Below the pieces are notes generated by a model. The model was not told the origin of the DNA and searched no databases. It saw only the letters and a list, made by a program, of their open reading frames with translations. A DNA stretch of 64,000 nt, from assembly GCA_965218105.1 (NCBI GenBank), contig OZ244585.1:2790001-2854000 (forward strand), in the 5' to 3' direction. The translations under genes were made by a program, and so were the position numbers. The stretch comes from GCA-002050365 sp965218105 (GTDB lineage: Bacteria > Acidobacteriota > Blastocatellia > Pyrinomonadales > Pyrinomonadaceae). Shown here piece after piece: positions 50,721 to 59,368 of this stretch; the stretch's first letter is position 1; each line of letters opens with the position of its first letter.

Positions 50721-51455
50721 TTACGGCTGCACCGTATTTTGCTGAGTATTGGTCAGTGAATTTCTCACGGCGGAATTTGCCGAGGTGTTGCTTCGAGACT
50801 GTATCGCGCTCGCGCCGGTGCTGCGGAAAAGCGGCGTGTAAATCCATTTGCTGTGATTTTCGATGCCGTAATAAGAGATCACGGACGAACTGCGGCTCTG
50901 GCTGGCGACTCCGATAAAATCCGTGCCGTCGGTCGAAACTTCAAATTCTTCATCGTCGGCTTCTTTCAAATCGTCTTCGCTTTCACTGTTGATAATATTG
51001 ACGAGAGGAAGCGCATAACGGTCAAAAATTTGTCCGGGACTCGCCGGCAAAACGCCGTTGTTATAAAGCTGAACGCGCTTTCCAAAATTGAGAAAGGCTT
51101 TGCTGGTCGGACTTATCAAACGCCATTTGCCGTCCGGCGAAAGCGGATCAACCGCCGCCGACGGACGCAGAATCTGGCGTTTTTTTGTGCCTTGCGGAAG
51201 ACCTTCGAGCAAATCGTCCATTGATTGCGGAAGTTTCGCGCCTTTGTAATAAATAACGTATTGTTTGATCGCGTCGGCGACTTCTTCGCCGCGTCTGATT
51301 TGTTCAAGTTCCTTTTCGCGCTGAATTCCTTGCTGAACGGTCGGCGCGACGGCAAGCATCGCAATCGCAAACAGCGTCATTACCGCCAATACCGCGATCA
51401 AAGACATTCCGCTTTGTCCATTGCTTTTTGTCATTTGTCCTTTAATTTCTCTCAT
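50721..51455 (-). CDS. Type IV pilin/pseudopilin-like protein
   Basis: About 245 residues. After a short basic leader comes the cleavage-type motif GQSGMSLIAVLAVMTLFAIA, with prepilin peptidase cutting after Gly and no Glu5. The mature part (EKELEQIRRGEEVADAIKQY, LPQSMDDLLEGLP, DPLSPDGKWRLI) resembles GspG/H-type pseudopilins. The start is uncertain: 51455, 51434 or further up. The upstream codons (GGQLPVVGLM) are encoded by repeat-like DNA. It is last in the pilN-O-P-like operon, overlapping the previous gene's end. Confidence 0.78.
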   Translation of the reverse strand: MREIKGQMTKSNGQSGMSLIAVLAVMTLFAIAMLAVAPTVQQGIQREKELEQIRRGEEVADAIKQYVIYYKGAKLPQSMDDLLEGLPQGTKKRQILRPSAAVDPLSPDGKWRLISPTSKAFLNFGKRVQLYNNGVLPASPGQIFDRYALPLVNIINSESEDDLKEADDEEFEVSTDGTDFIGVASQSRSSSVISYYGIENHSKWIYTPLFRSTGASAIQSRSNTSANSAVRNSLTNTQQNTVQP

Positions 51456-51492
51456 CAAACCGACAACCGGCAACTGACCACCGACCGCTTTT

Positions 51493-52623
51493 TTAATTAT
51501 CTCCATCATCGTCATCAACGTCATCATTTGGCTTCGGCAGCGGTGTCTGCTGATTTTGCGGCGTTGGATTATAACGCGGAATACTGTTCGGAATTCCCGG
51601 AATCGCGCCCGCCGGCGGCGTATATGCCGGCACGGTTTGATTGTACTGATTATTAAGATTTCCGCCGCCGTTTCGCGGCATTCCGTTCGGTGAAATTCTT
51701 CCCGGCGTGTTCGGATTGCTGTATGAAGCCTCTCCGGGCGCGGGACGATACAGCGCGACTTTATGTTTGAAGCCTAAATTGACATCTTCGAAAATCGTTT
51801 CCTCCGGCGAAATGCTGATCAGGCGAAAACGTCCGCCGACAACATCATTCAAACGCCCGCTGATCGGTGTTTGTTTGCCTTCTTCCTGAAAATACGCCGT
51901 GTCATTATTATAACGCTTTCTGGCGATCATTCCGATATATTGAAATCCGGGTGTCGGCGGCGACTGCACATTGAGCGAAACATTATTTGAATAAAGTCCG
52001 CCCGGAGCGATAACGGTAACGACCCGCGCGCCTTCGCTGTTGATTAAATTCGCCGGAACATCAGCGACGAGTTTCTGCGGGCTGATGTAAGTCGTCGGAA
52101 GCTGGCTGCCGTTAAACAAAATTACCGAATCGGGCGTGAACTGATCGCCGCTGACTTCCAGACGAAAGGTTTTTGAACCGGAATAAATGCTCTGCGGCGT
52201 AACAAAACCAACCTGAATCGGCGGTGTCGGCGATGGGATCGGCGGCGGTTCGGGTGTCGGTTGTTTAACAACCACCGGAGGCGCGACATACGGAGTCGGC
52301 GGCGGCGGTTCGTAAAACGCAAAAATATTTCTGCCCGGATCGGGCGCGTAGAATTTGTCGGGATTATAGACGACCGGCGTGGTCTGATAACCGAAATTCT
52401 GATCTTCCTGACTCGGAAGCGAAGCATTTTGCGTGTCGCCCGCCGCCGATGTTTTCGGTGTCGGTGTCGGCGAAACGCTGACGGTGACGGTCGGCTTTTT
52501 CTTGGAACTGAAAAACATTCCGCCAAAAGTATAACTCAGCGCAAGCGTCGCCATCACGCCGAGGACGATTGCCGCGATCAGTTTATTGCGTTCCGCCGGA
52601 GTTTTTCCTTCAAAAATTTTCAT
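51493..52623 (-). CDS. PilP-like pilus assembly protein with IPT/TIG-type domain
   Basis: 376 residues. One TM helix (about 15-35) is followed by a Thr/Pro-rich periplasmic linker (two proline runs, PPPPTPYVAPP and PEPPPIPSPTPP). A beta domain near 150-215 (VTPQSIYSGSKTFRLEVSGD, VILFNGSQLPTTYIS) is IPT/TIG-like. The FQYIGMIARKRYNNDTAYFQ to EETIFEDVNLGFKHKVAL region matches the PilP/GspC homology domain. It is placed after pilO-like, as pilP is in type IV pilus operons, and the acidic DDDVDDDDGDN tail is unusual. It probably links the inner-membrane PilNO complex to the outer-membrane secretin. Confidence 0.72.
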   Translation of the reverse strand: MKIFEGKTPAERNKLIAAIVLGVMATLALSYTFGGMFFSSKKKPTVTVSVSPTPTPKTSAAGDTQNASLPSQEDQNFGYQTTPVVYNPDKFYAPDPGRNIFAFYEPPPPTPYVAPPVVVKQPTPEPPPIPSPTPPIQVGFVTPQSIYSGSKTFRLEVSGDQFTPDSVILFNGSQLPTTYISPQKLVADVPANLINSEGARVVTVIAPGGLYSNNVSLNVQSPPTPGFQYIGMIARKRYNNDTAYFQEEGKQTPISGRLNDVVGGRFRLISISPEETIFEDVNLGFKHKVALYRPAPGEASYSNPNTPGRISPNGMPRNGGGNLNNQYNQTVPAYTPPAGAIPGIPNSIPRYNPTPQNQQTPLPKPNDDVDDDDGDN

Positions 52624-53639
52624 CTCTTAAAACTTACTTGATTACTGTCTTCCGTTTCCGTCGGCTGAAAATTCGGACGGCGAAAATAAGCCGCCATTTC
52701 CAATCTTAAAGTAACCGTTTCGCCTTTAGTTTTGCCGCGCGCGGCTTTTGCCGGCTGTTGCTGCGGCGCGGAAACCGTCTGCTGAACCGGGTTTTGCGGA
52801 ACGCCGAATTCATTAGTCGGATTGACCGTTACGGTGTTGATCGTCGAAGCCTGCGCCGCCGCGTTCGGATTGTTTTTTTCTTCATTTTCCGCCGGCTGCA
52901 ATTCGACCGCGCTGATCACGACAAACTGGTTGCTGGTTTCCATTTCCCTGATAAACCGCCGCAGATTTTGATACGAACCTTCGACGGTCGTCGTTACATA
53001 TACGCCCGGAAAAATGCTCTGAAACTTGGCTCTGCCGCGTTCGGTTTCATTTTGATTGTTATTGCGATTGTCCGCAATTTCCAGCGGCGCGTAATCAGGT
53101 CCGCTCGTGTTGGTCAAATTATACGCGCTGAGCAAACCGTTCAGCCGCTGATAAAGTTCGGTTTTTCCGGTTTCCGGCGTTCGCAAAAACCGCGATTCAA
53201 AATCATTCGCGCTGTTTATCAACTCCGCGACGCGGGCTTCGGTCGTCGTAATCGTGCCGTATTTGCCGCGCGACGAAATCAATTCGGTTTCCAGAGCGTC
53301 GCGTTTCGCTTTATCGGCTTCGAGCTGTTTCCGGGCGGGCAATACGACCAGAACGACGAGAATTATCACGGCTAAAATCGCCAGCATTCCCGCGCCGACG
53401 GTGGCAATTTCGAGCGGTCCCCACATTCCGGCGTAAACTTTGCGCGGACGATTTTTCGGCACGACATCAATGCGCGGCTCTTTTTCGATGATGATTGTTT
53501 CGTCTTCGGTCAGCAAAACGGTGCGCGTTTCTTCTTCGATAACGACGGCATCATCGCGTGAATTGCCGTAATCGTTGACGATCATTTCCGGCTCTTTTTT
53601 GACGTTCGCCGCTTCATCCGGCTTGAGGTTTTCGTTCAT
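52620..53639 (-). CDS. pilO: PilO-like type IV pilus assembly protein
   Basis: 339 residues. An acidic cytoplasmic N-terminus of about 75 residues precedes one TM helix (about 79-103), a coiled coil (KQLEADKAKRDALETELISS) and a ferredoxin-like periplasmic domain (VYVTTTVEGSYQNLRRFIRE and NQFVVISAVELQ), the PilO pattern. The C-terminal Gln/Pro-rich part is variable. It overlaps the PilP-like gene by 4 bp and is 3 bp after the PilN-like gene. PilN and PilO form the alignment complex across the inner membrane. Confidence 0.82.
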   Translation of the reverse strand: MNENLKPDEAANVKKEPEMIVNDYGNSRDDAVVIEEETRTVLLTEDETIIIEKEPRIDVVPKNRPRKVYAGMWGPLEIATVGAGMLAILAVIILVVLVVLPARKQLEADKAKRDALETELISSRGKYGTITTTEARVAELINSANDFESRFLRTPETGKTELYQRLNGLLSAYNLTNTSGPDYAPLEIADNRNNNQNETERGRAKFQSIFPGVYVTTTVEGSYQNLRRFIREMETSNQFVVISAVELQPAENEEKNNPNAAAQASTINTVTVNPTNEFGVPQNPVQQTVSAPQQQPAKAARGKTKGETVTLRLEMAAYFRRPNFQPTETEDSNQVSFKR

Positions 53640-53642
53640 CGG

Positions 53643-54260
53643 TTAATTGCCTCCGTTTTGCGCGACATCGCTCTGCGGCGCGGCGGGCGCGTAACTGTAA
53701 CGCGGCGTGTAGTTTAGGTGTAAGCTATACTCCGTGTAACTCGAATGTTCGGTTTTTTGTAAATCCTGCCCGCGCAGTTCGGCTTGAAAAATTCCCGAAC
53801 TGTTCATACTGTCAATCATCGTAATAACGCTTTGATAGTTGCGGCTCAGAACATTAAATTCCAGATCGGCTTTTGTTTGATCGCCGTCTTTGTAGATATT
53901 TTCGACGGCGATCCGCGAAACGCTGACTCCGCCGGGCAAAAGAGATTCCAAATCGGCGAACAGGCGCGACCATCCGAAAGATTTGTTCGCCACGAGTCTG
54001 TGCGCGGCGACGAGCAATTCGCGCTGTTCGGGCGACAATTGCTGCTGAACTTTTTCGCCCTTGCCGTTTAATTCCTGAACTTCCGTCTGCATATTCTGAA
54101 TATCGGCTTTGGCGAGTTCGTCGCGTTTGTTAATGTCGCTCAATTTGGCAAAAGAAATCACCGCGCCCGCCACGGCGACAGCCAGCAAAAGCATTGCGAG
54201 CATATACGGCAGCGAGCGGTTGCGAAATGGCTGACTGGCAAGATTGAGTTTTGTAATCAC
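53643..54260 (-). CDS. pilN: PilN-like type IV pilus assembly protein
   Basis: 205 residues. It starts MITKLNLASQPFRNRSLPYM, the standard PilN N-terminus whose INLxP-like motif binds PilM. A TM helix (about 19-40), a coiled coil (KADIQNMQTEVQELNGKGEK) and a ferredoxin-like domain (FADLESLLPGGVSVSRIAVE) follow. First gene of the operon; a PilM gene would be expected before it but the next gene upstream, over 200 bp away, is a GGDEF protein. Confidence 0.85.
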   Translation of the reverse strand: MITKLNLASQPFRNRSLPYMLAMLLLAVAVAGAVISFAKLSDINKRDELAKADIQNMQTEVQELNGKGEKVQQQLSPEQRELLVAAHRLVANKSFGWSRLFADLESLLPGGVSVSRIAVENIYKDGDQTKADLEFNVLSRNYQSVITMIDSMNSSGIFQAELRGQDLQKTEHSSYTEYSLHLNYTPRYSYAPAAPQSDVAQNGGN

Positions 54261-54470
54261 GATTAAAAATATACTCGAAAAGTTCGTTTTGTAAAATAAA
54301 TATAACTGAATTGATGCAACTTAGAATTATTTAACGACCAATTGGTTGTTTCGCAGTTTTCAGTTTCCTCATCTTCCCGCTGAACGACTGTAAAATAACG
54401 GTTCGGCGCGGTTTCAAAGGCGCGTCGTTCGTCTTTCACGTTAAGATGAAACTAAAAGTTGCAAAATTAT

Positions 54471-55400
54471 TTATCCGCGCGGCGGCAGAGTTTTGCTCAG
54501 TTCTTCGATATTCACATCCTGATACGCGCAGACGCGATTTCTGCCTTCGCGTTTGGCGCGGTAAAGCGCGGAATCAGCCATTTCAATCAGTTCAATCGGG
54601 TCTTTTGAATCGTTCGGGAAACAGGCAATGCCGATGCTGATGGTAACGTGATGAACTTCCGATTTTTTGCCCTGCCGCATCACGCTGAAATCATAATTTT
54701 CAATTTCCGCGCGGATTCTTTCCGCCGCGACGATTCCCTGCGCGAGATCGGCATTGAGCAGAAATGCGGCGAATTCTTCTCCGCCAAACCGCGCCGCAAC
54801 GTCGCCGACGCGCAGATTCTGCTTGATGGCAAAACCGATTTCTTCCAGATTTTTACTGCCCGTCAAATGTCCGTAAGTGTCATTGACATCTTTGAAAAAA
54901 TCAATATCCATCATCAAAACGCAAAACGGTTTTCTATCCCGCTGGGCGCGCGCCGTTTCGCGGCGCAGTTCGGAAAAAAAAGAACGGCTCGAAAGAAGTC
55001 CGGTCAAATCGTCGTGATAAATCAGGCGGCGAATCTGCTGCTGGTATTCGCGGTCAATATCGTCGAGCAGTTCAAAACGAAAAATATGTTCGCCGACCGC
55101 TATTTTATCGCCGTTCTGCAAAACTTCCTCGCTGATTTTCTGACCGTTCAAAAATGTTCCGGTTTTGGAAATTAAATCCTTCAAAATATATTTCGTCTGA
55201 TTTGTTTCGCCATCAAAAACAGTGGTGATGCGGGCGTGGCGGCGTGAAATTTTCGTATCGTTAATTCGCACATCGGCTCCGAGCGCGCGTCCTAAAATAA
55301 CTTCTTTACGCTCAAGCGGAATCGGCACGGCGAGCAGATCGCCGGTGAGAAAAACCAAAGCGGGGCGCAAGTCGCGTTTCGGAATTTTCGATTTTTTCAT
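54471..55400 (-). CDS. FHA-GGDEF diguanylate cyclase
   Basis: 309 residues. An N-terminal FHA domain (about 25-110: VILGRALGADVRINDTKISR, RHARITTVFDG, LKDLISKTGTFLNGQKIS) reads a phosphothreonine signal. The GGDEF domain (about 125-295) has LTGLLSSRSFF, the active-site loop GGEEF and ISIGIACFPND. It makes c-di-GMP from two GTP, and an RxxD inhibitory site is not obvious before GGEEF. FHA domains couple to Ser/Thr kinases such as that at 45.1 kb, but a link is only suggested. C-di-GMP commonly controls type IV pili, whose operon lies just downstream. Confidence 0.93.
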   Translation of the reverse strand: MKKSKIPKRDLRPALVFLTGDLLAVPIPLERKEVILGRALGADVRINDTKISRRHARITTVFDGETNQTKYILKDLISKTGTFLNGQKISEEVLQNGDKIAVGEHIFRFELLDDIDREYQQQIRRLIYHDDLTGLLSSRSFFSELRRETARAQRDRKPFCVLMMDIDFFKDVNDTYGHLTGSKNLEEIGFAIKQNLRVGDVAARFGGEEFAAFLLNADLAQGIVAAERIRAEIENYDFSVMRQGKKSEVHHVTISIGIACFPNDSKDPIELIEMADSALYRAKREGRNRVCAYQDVNIEELSKTLPPRG

Positions 55401-55553
55401 AAGGTAAATAAAGAATCAATCAGACCCTAATTTACAGAATAAAGCATTTCGGGTAAAACTTGCCAGAGTTTTTATTTAAAACGTGTTTTCCGAAATCAAA
55501 TTTTCGCTCGCGCATTTCGTAAATTTTCGCTCAAGACTTACTATAAAAGTGCA

Positions 55554-56603
55554 GTGAAAATTTTAATCGTCAAACTCAGCAGCATCGGCGATGTGGTGCA
55601 TACTCTGCCCGCGCTGGCGGCGATTCGCCGCGCTCTGCCGGACGCGGAAATTTCGTGGGCGGTCGAAAAAGGCGCGGCGGAAATTCTCAGAAATAATTCT
55701 TTAATAGATAATTTAATCGAAATTGACACGAAATCTCTGCGAAAACGCGATCAATTTGGAAAATCTTTTTCGACGGCGCGCGGGCAACTGCGCGAACTTC
55801 GCGCTTTGAAATTTGACGCGACGCTCGATTTTCAAGGCTTGCTGAAATCTTCGACCATCGCCAAACTCGCCAAATCGAAAAGAATTTACGGTTTCGCCAA
55901 ACAAAACCTGCGCGAACCGATCAGCCGTTTTCTGCTCAACGAAAAAATAAAAATCGCGGGCAAAACGCACATCATCGTCAAAAATCTAAAGCTCGCCGGT
56001 GAAGCCTTAAAAATTTCCGTTCCCGAAGAAAATTTTGAATTTCCGATTTTCACACACGACGAACATCGCGCCGAAGCCGAAAAAATTATCGAAAAAACCG
56101 GCGCGAATTTTGCAATTTTGAATCCGGCTGGCGGCTGGGCGACAAAACTCTGGCACGCGGAAAAATTCGGCGAATTGGCGGACAAACTTTGGGAGGAAAA
56201 TAATCTAATTTCGATCATCACGACCGCGCCGAACGAAATAAACCTGGCGGAAAAAGTTTTGCGTAACAGTAAATCGGACAAGGTTTTTCCCGCGCAGCCG
56301 AGTTTGAAAGGATTTTACGAGTTAGCCAAAAAAGCGAAAATCTACATCGGCGGCGACACCGCGCCGACACATTTGGCAGTCGCGGCAAACGCGCCCGTCG
56401 TCGGCATTTTCGGTCCGACCGAATGGTGGCGCAACGGAAGTCCGAACAAAAACGACATCTGCGTCGAGCGAACCGACATTTCCTGCCGCGTAGATTGCCA
56501 TCGGCGAAGCTGCGACAACTGGATTTGTATGGACATCGAAGTCGAAACGGTTTTGCGGGCGGCGCGAAAAAGATTAGAATCAGTTACAGCCGAATGTCTC
56601 TAA
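55554..56603 (+). CDS. Glycosyltransferase family 9, lipopolysaccharide heptosyltransferase I-like
   Basis: 349 residues from the GTG at 55554. It begins VKILIVKLSSIGDVVHTLPA, the signature of WaaC-type heptosyltransferases, followed by ISWAVEKGAAEIL, LDFQGLLKSS and the ADP-heptose site GGDTAPTHLAVAANAPVVGIFG. It adds heptose to the LPS inner core in the cytoplasmic leaflet. Four Cys residues near the C-terminus (ISCRVDCHRRSCDNWICM) match the metal-binding-like tail of many homologues. The gene overlaps the methylase by 10 bp. Confidence 0.92.
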   Translation: MKILIVKLSSIGDVVHTLPALAAIRRALPDAEISWAVEKGAAEILRNNSLIDNLIEIDTKSLRKRDQFGKSFSTARGQLRELRALKFDATLDFQGLLKSSTIAKLAKSKRIYGFAKQNLREPISRFLLNEKIKIAGKTHIIVKNLKLAGEALKISVPEENFEFPIFTHDEHRAEAEKIIEKTGANFAILNPAGGWATKLWHAEKFGELADKLWEENNLISIITTAPNEINLAEKVLRNSKSDKVFPAQPSLKGFYELAKKAKIYIGGDTAPTHLAVAANAPVVGIFGPTEWWRNGSPNKNDICVERTDISCRVDCHRRSCDNWICMDIEVETVLRAARKRLESVTAECL

Positions 56604-57715
56604 AAGTCTCTCAAAAATTGAGTTTCCCCGAAACCGAAGGCGTAAAATACGCGGGTTCAAAGCTGAAACTTCTGCCGTATATTCTGCATCTCGCGGGCAA
56701 AATTAAACCGGAAATTGTCCTTGACGGTTTCGCCGGAACGACGCGCGTTTCGCAGGCGTTTGCTCAAATCGGCTGCAAAGTTATTTCAAACGACATCGCG
56801 GTTTGGTCGAAAATTTTCGGTTTGTGTTATTTGAAAAATGTAAAAGACGCGAAATTTTATCGGGAAATTATCAGTCATTTGAACGCTTTGCCCGAAAAAG
56901 ACGGCTGGTTTACGAAACATTACGGCGGCGAAATTGACGGCAAAAATTCTTCCGCGATTGACGGTTTCAAAAAGCCTTGGCAGATTCACAACACGCGCAA
57001 ATTGGACGCGATTCGGGAAGAAATTGATAACGTAAACTTGGACGAAATCGAAAAAGCGGTCGTTTTGACGAGTTTGATTCTGGCTTTGGACAAAGTTGAC
57101 AGCACGCTCGGACATTTTTCTTCTTATTTGAACGAATGGTCGCCGCGTTCGTATAAAAATCTGGAATTGAAAGTGCCGAAACTGTTTGAATCCGAAAAAG
57201 AACACGAAGTCTGCAGCGATAATATTTTCAACACGCTCGAAAAAGTCGAAGCCGATTTAGCTTATTTTGATCCGCCGTACGGCTCGAACAACGAAAAAAT
57301 GCCGCCGTCACGTGTGCGTTACGCGGCTTATTATCACCTGTGGACGAGCGTTATTTTGAACGACCGACCCGAAGTTTTCGGCAGAGCCAAACGCCGCCGC
57401 GACACGTCCGACGCGCTTTCCGGTTCGGCTTTTGAAGAATTCAGAAAAAACGACGCGGGAAAATTTATGGCGGTCGCCGCGATTGAAAAACTTCTCGTCC
57501 GCGCGAATGCCAAATATATCATTTTGTCATACAATTCAAACGGCAAAGCGACCGCCGAAGAACTTTACGAAATTTTGGCGCGTTCGGGCAAAATACTCGA
57601 TTTCGTCAAAGTTGATTACAAAAAAAACGTGATGGCGGCGATGCGCTGGACGAACGAATGGACGCGCGAAATCGAAAAGGGAAATCAGGAACTTTTGTTT
57701 TTGATCGAAAAGTAG
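56594..57715 (+). CDS. D12-class DNA adenine-N6 methyltransferase
   Basis: 373 residues from ATG 56594, which overlaps the heptosyltransferase stop. Motif I lies in LDGFAGTTRVSQAFAQIG and the catalytic motif IV is DPPYGS near 224-229. The early KYAGSKLKLLPYI segment is the adenine-class X motif. No restriction enzyme gene is adjacent, so this is an orphan methylase. Its target is unknown, and many of this subgroup (often 300+ residues) are phage- or RM-derived. Co-transcription with an LPS gene suggests it is a resident gene now. Confidence 0.9.
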   Translation: MSLKVSQKLSFPETEGVKYAGSKLKLLPYILHLAGKIKPEIVLDGFAGTTRVSQAFAQIGCKVISNDIAVWSKIFGLCYLKNVKDAKFYREIISHLNALPEKDGWFTKHYGGEIDGKNSSAIDGFKKPWQIHNTRKLDAIREEIDNVNLDEIEKAVVLTSLILALDKVDSTLGHFSSYLNEWSPRSYKNLELKVPKLFESEKEHEVCSDNIFNTLEKVEADLAYFDPPYGSNNEKMPPSRVRYAAYYHLWTSVILNDRPEVFGRAKRRRDTSDALSGSAFEEFRKNDAGKFMAVAAIEKLLVRANAKYIILSYNSNGKATAEELYEILARSGKILDFVKVDYKKNVMAAMRWTNEWTREIEKGNQELLFLIEK

Positions 57716-57736
57716 ATAAATTTTACGGAAATAATT

Positions 57737-57837
57737 CGGAATAACTGATAGCTGATAAGTGATAACTGATGGATTAAAAATCGGCAATGTTCGAGATAAA
57801 ATTATCAACTATCATCTATCACTTATCATCTATTCCG
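57737..57837. repeat. Hairpin built from GATAACTGATAG words
   Basis: The left arm CGGAATAACTGATAGCTG at 57737 pairs imperfectly with the right arm (57801-57837) that ends ATCTATTCCG. It lies right after the methylase stop and fills the 170-bp gap to the next gene. Related words occur at 4372 and before recJ. Confidence 0.85.
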
Positions 57838-57884
57838 AAAATTTGATCTTAATTTAGATCAATTAATTGTTGTGTTAAAAGCAG

Positions 57885-58433
57885 ATGAGTAAAAGAAGCG
57901 GAACATCAATTCAACGCTTTCGTGTGCCGCTCGGTTTTTTGTTCGGCATCGTTTTTTTAATTTTCGCGCGTCCCGAACCGATAACTTTGATAATCGGCGG
58001 CGTGATTGCGCTCGTCGGGATTTTAATTCGCGCGTGGGCTTCGGGGCATATTCGCAAAAATCAAAATCTGGCGGTTTCCGGTCCGTATGCTTTTACGCGC
58101 AATCCGCTTTATTTGGGAAGTTTTATTTTGGGCGTGGGTTTTACGATTGCGTCCGGCGTGTGGTGGCTCGCGCTTTTGTTTATCGCCTTATTTTTAGGCA
58201 TCTATTTGCCCGTAATGCGCGTCGAAGCGATTGAACTGACAGATATTTTCGGCGCGGATTATCAGGAATATGCCGGCAAAGTTCCGCTTTTATTTCCGCG
58301 TTTTACGCCTTATAAAGCGTCCGAAACCAAATTTGATATGAGTTTGTATCTGCGTTACCGCGAATACCGCGCCGCTTTCGGTTTAATTTTCGCGTGGTCG
58401 GTTTTGCTGGTCAAAGCAATATTTCTCAAATAA
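57885..58433 (+). CDS. ICMT/PEMT-like membrane methyltransferase
   Basis: 182 residues with about five hydrophobic segments. The C-terminal half has the isoprenylcysteine-carboxyl-methyltransferase-like signature: LAVSGPYAFTRNPLYLGSFI (SAM and head-group binding), then RVEAIELTDIFGADYQEYAG and VPLLFPRF. Proteins of this type methylate lipid-like or small substrates at the inner membrane. The substrate here is unknown. The downstream exported DUF3108 gene starts 44 bp later and may be in the same transcript. Confidence 0.85.
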   Translation: MSKRSGTSIQRFRVPLGFLFGIVFLIFARPEPITLIIGGVIALVGILIRAWASGHIRKNQNLAVSGPYAFTRNPLYLGSFILGVGFTIASGVWWLALLFIALFLGIYLPVMRVEAIELTDIFGADYQEYAGKVPLLFPRFTPYKASETKFDMSLYLRYREYRAAFGLIFAWSVLLVKAIFLK

Positions 58434-58476
58434 ATTGAATTTGAGGTAAAATTAATGCTTGACTGACGATTTACGA

Positions 58477-59289
58477 ATGAAAAAGTTACTTTACTCATTT
58501 TTAATAATTTGTACGCTCGCCGCGGTTTCGCTCTTCGCGCAGAGATCACCTAAAGCCGAACCGTTTAAAGCCGGTGAAAGTTTGGTTTATGAAGGCAAGT
58601 TCAGCAAATTGCTGCTGCGCGGCATCGAAGTCGCCGACCTCAGTTTTACGGTTGAAAATATTTCCAACAGCAAAAATTATTTGGTCAAAGCCGAAGCCAA
58701 ATCAAAAGGGACGCTCGCCAAACTTGTCGGTCTGGACTTTGCACAGAATATTCAGTCAATCGTCAGCGGCGAAAATTTTGCGGTTTTAAATACCGCCAAA
58801 CGCGACGAACAAGGCGACCGCGTGCGCGAAAGCGAAGCTGTTTTTGATTACGCCGCGAAGAAAGTAACTTACGTCGAAACCGATCCGAACGATTTGGAAC
58901 GACCGCCGCGCCGCGTCGCTTCGCCGATAAACATTGACACACAGGATATAGTTTCGGGCATTTATCTAATCCGCCGACTGCCGCTTGCCGTCGGGAAAAC
59001 TTTTGAACTGAACATCAGCGATTCCGGTTTGGTTTATAAAATTCCGGTTCGCGTAACCGCCCGCGAACAGCAAAAAAGCGTTGTGGGAAAAACCTGGTGT
59101 TTTCGCCTCGAGCCGGAAATTTTCGGCGAAAATCGGCTGATTGAGAAAGACGGAAATATGATCGTGTGGATTACGGACGATGCCCGACGGTTGCCCGTCC
59201 GCGCTCAAATTGATCTCGACATCGGAAAGCTCGAAGTGAAGCTCAGACAAATAAATTACAAACCGCCCGCCGTCGTTAAATTAAAATAA
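58477..59289 (+). CDS. Exported DUF3108 protein
   Basis: 270 residues from ATG 58477. Signal peptide about 1-21 (LIICTLAAVSLFAQ). The DUF3108 domain covers most of the rest: FKAGESLVYEGKFSKLLLRG near the start, VSGIYLIRRLPLAVGKTF in the middle and MIVWITDDARRLPVRAQIDL at the end. The family is periplasmic with a lipocalin- or LolA-like beta fold and no known enzymatic role. A C-terminal basic tail follows. Confidence 0.88.
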   Translation: MKKLLYSFLIICTLAAVSLFAQRSPKAEPFKAGESLVYEGKFSKLLLRGIEVADLSFTVENISNSKNYLVKAEAKSKGTLAKLVGLDFAQNIQSIVSGENFAVLNTAKRDEQGDRVRESEAVFDYAAKKVTYVETDPNDLERPPRRVASPINIDTQDIVSGIYLIRRLPLAVGKTFELNISDSGLVYKIPVRVTAREQQKSVVGKTWCFRLEPEIFGENRLIEKDGNMIVWITDDARRLPVRAQIDLDIGKLEVKLRQINYKPPAVVKLK

Positions 59290-59368
59290 CCGCAAAAATT
59301 TCTTCGCCCTTGTTTTTTTCTCAAAAGTCCGCATAATCGTTCATAATCTTTTACTTTTGCAAAATTCT

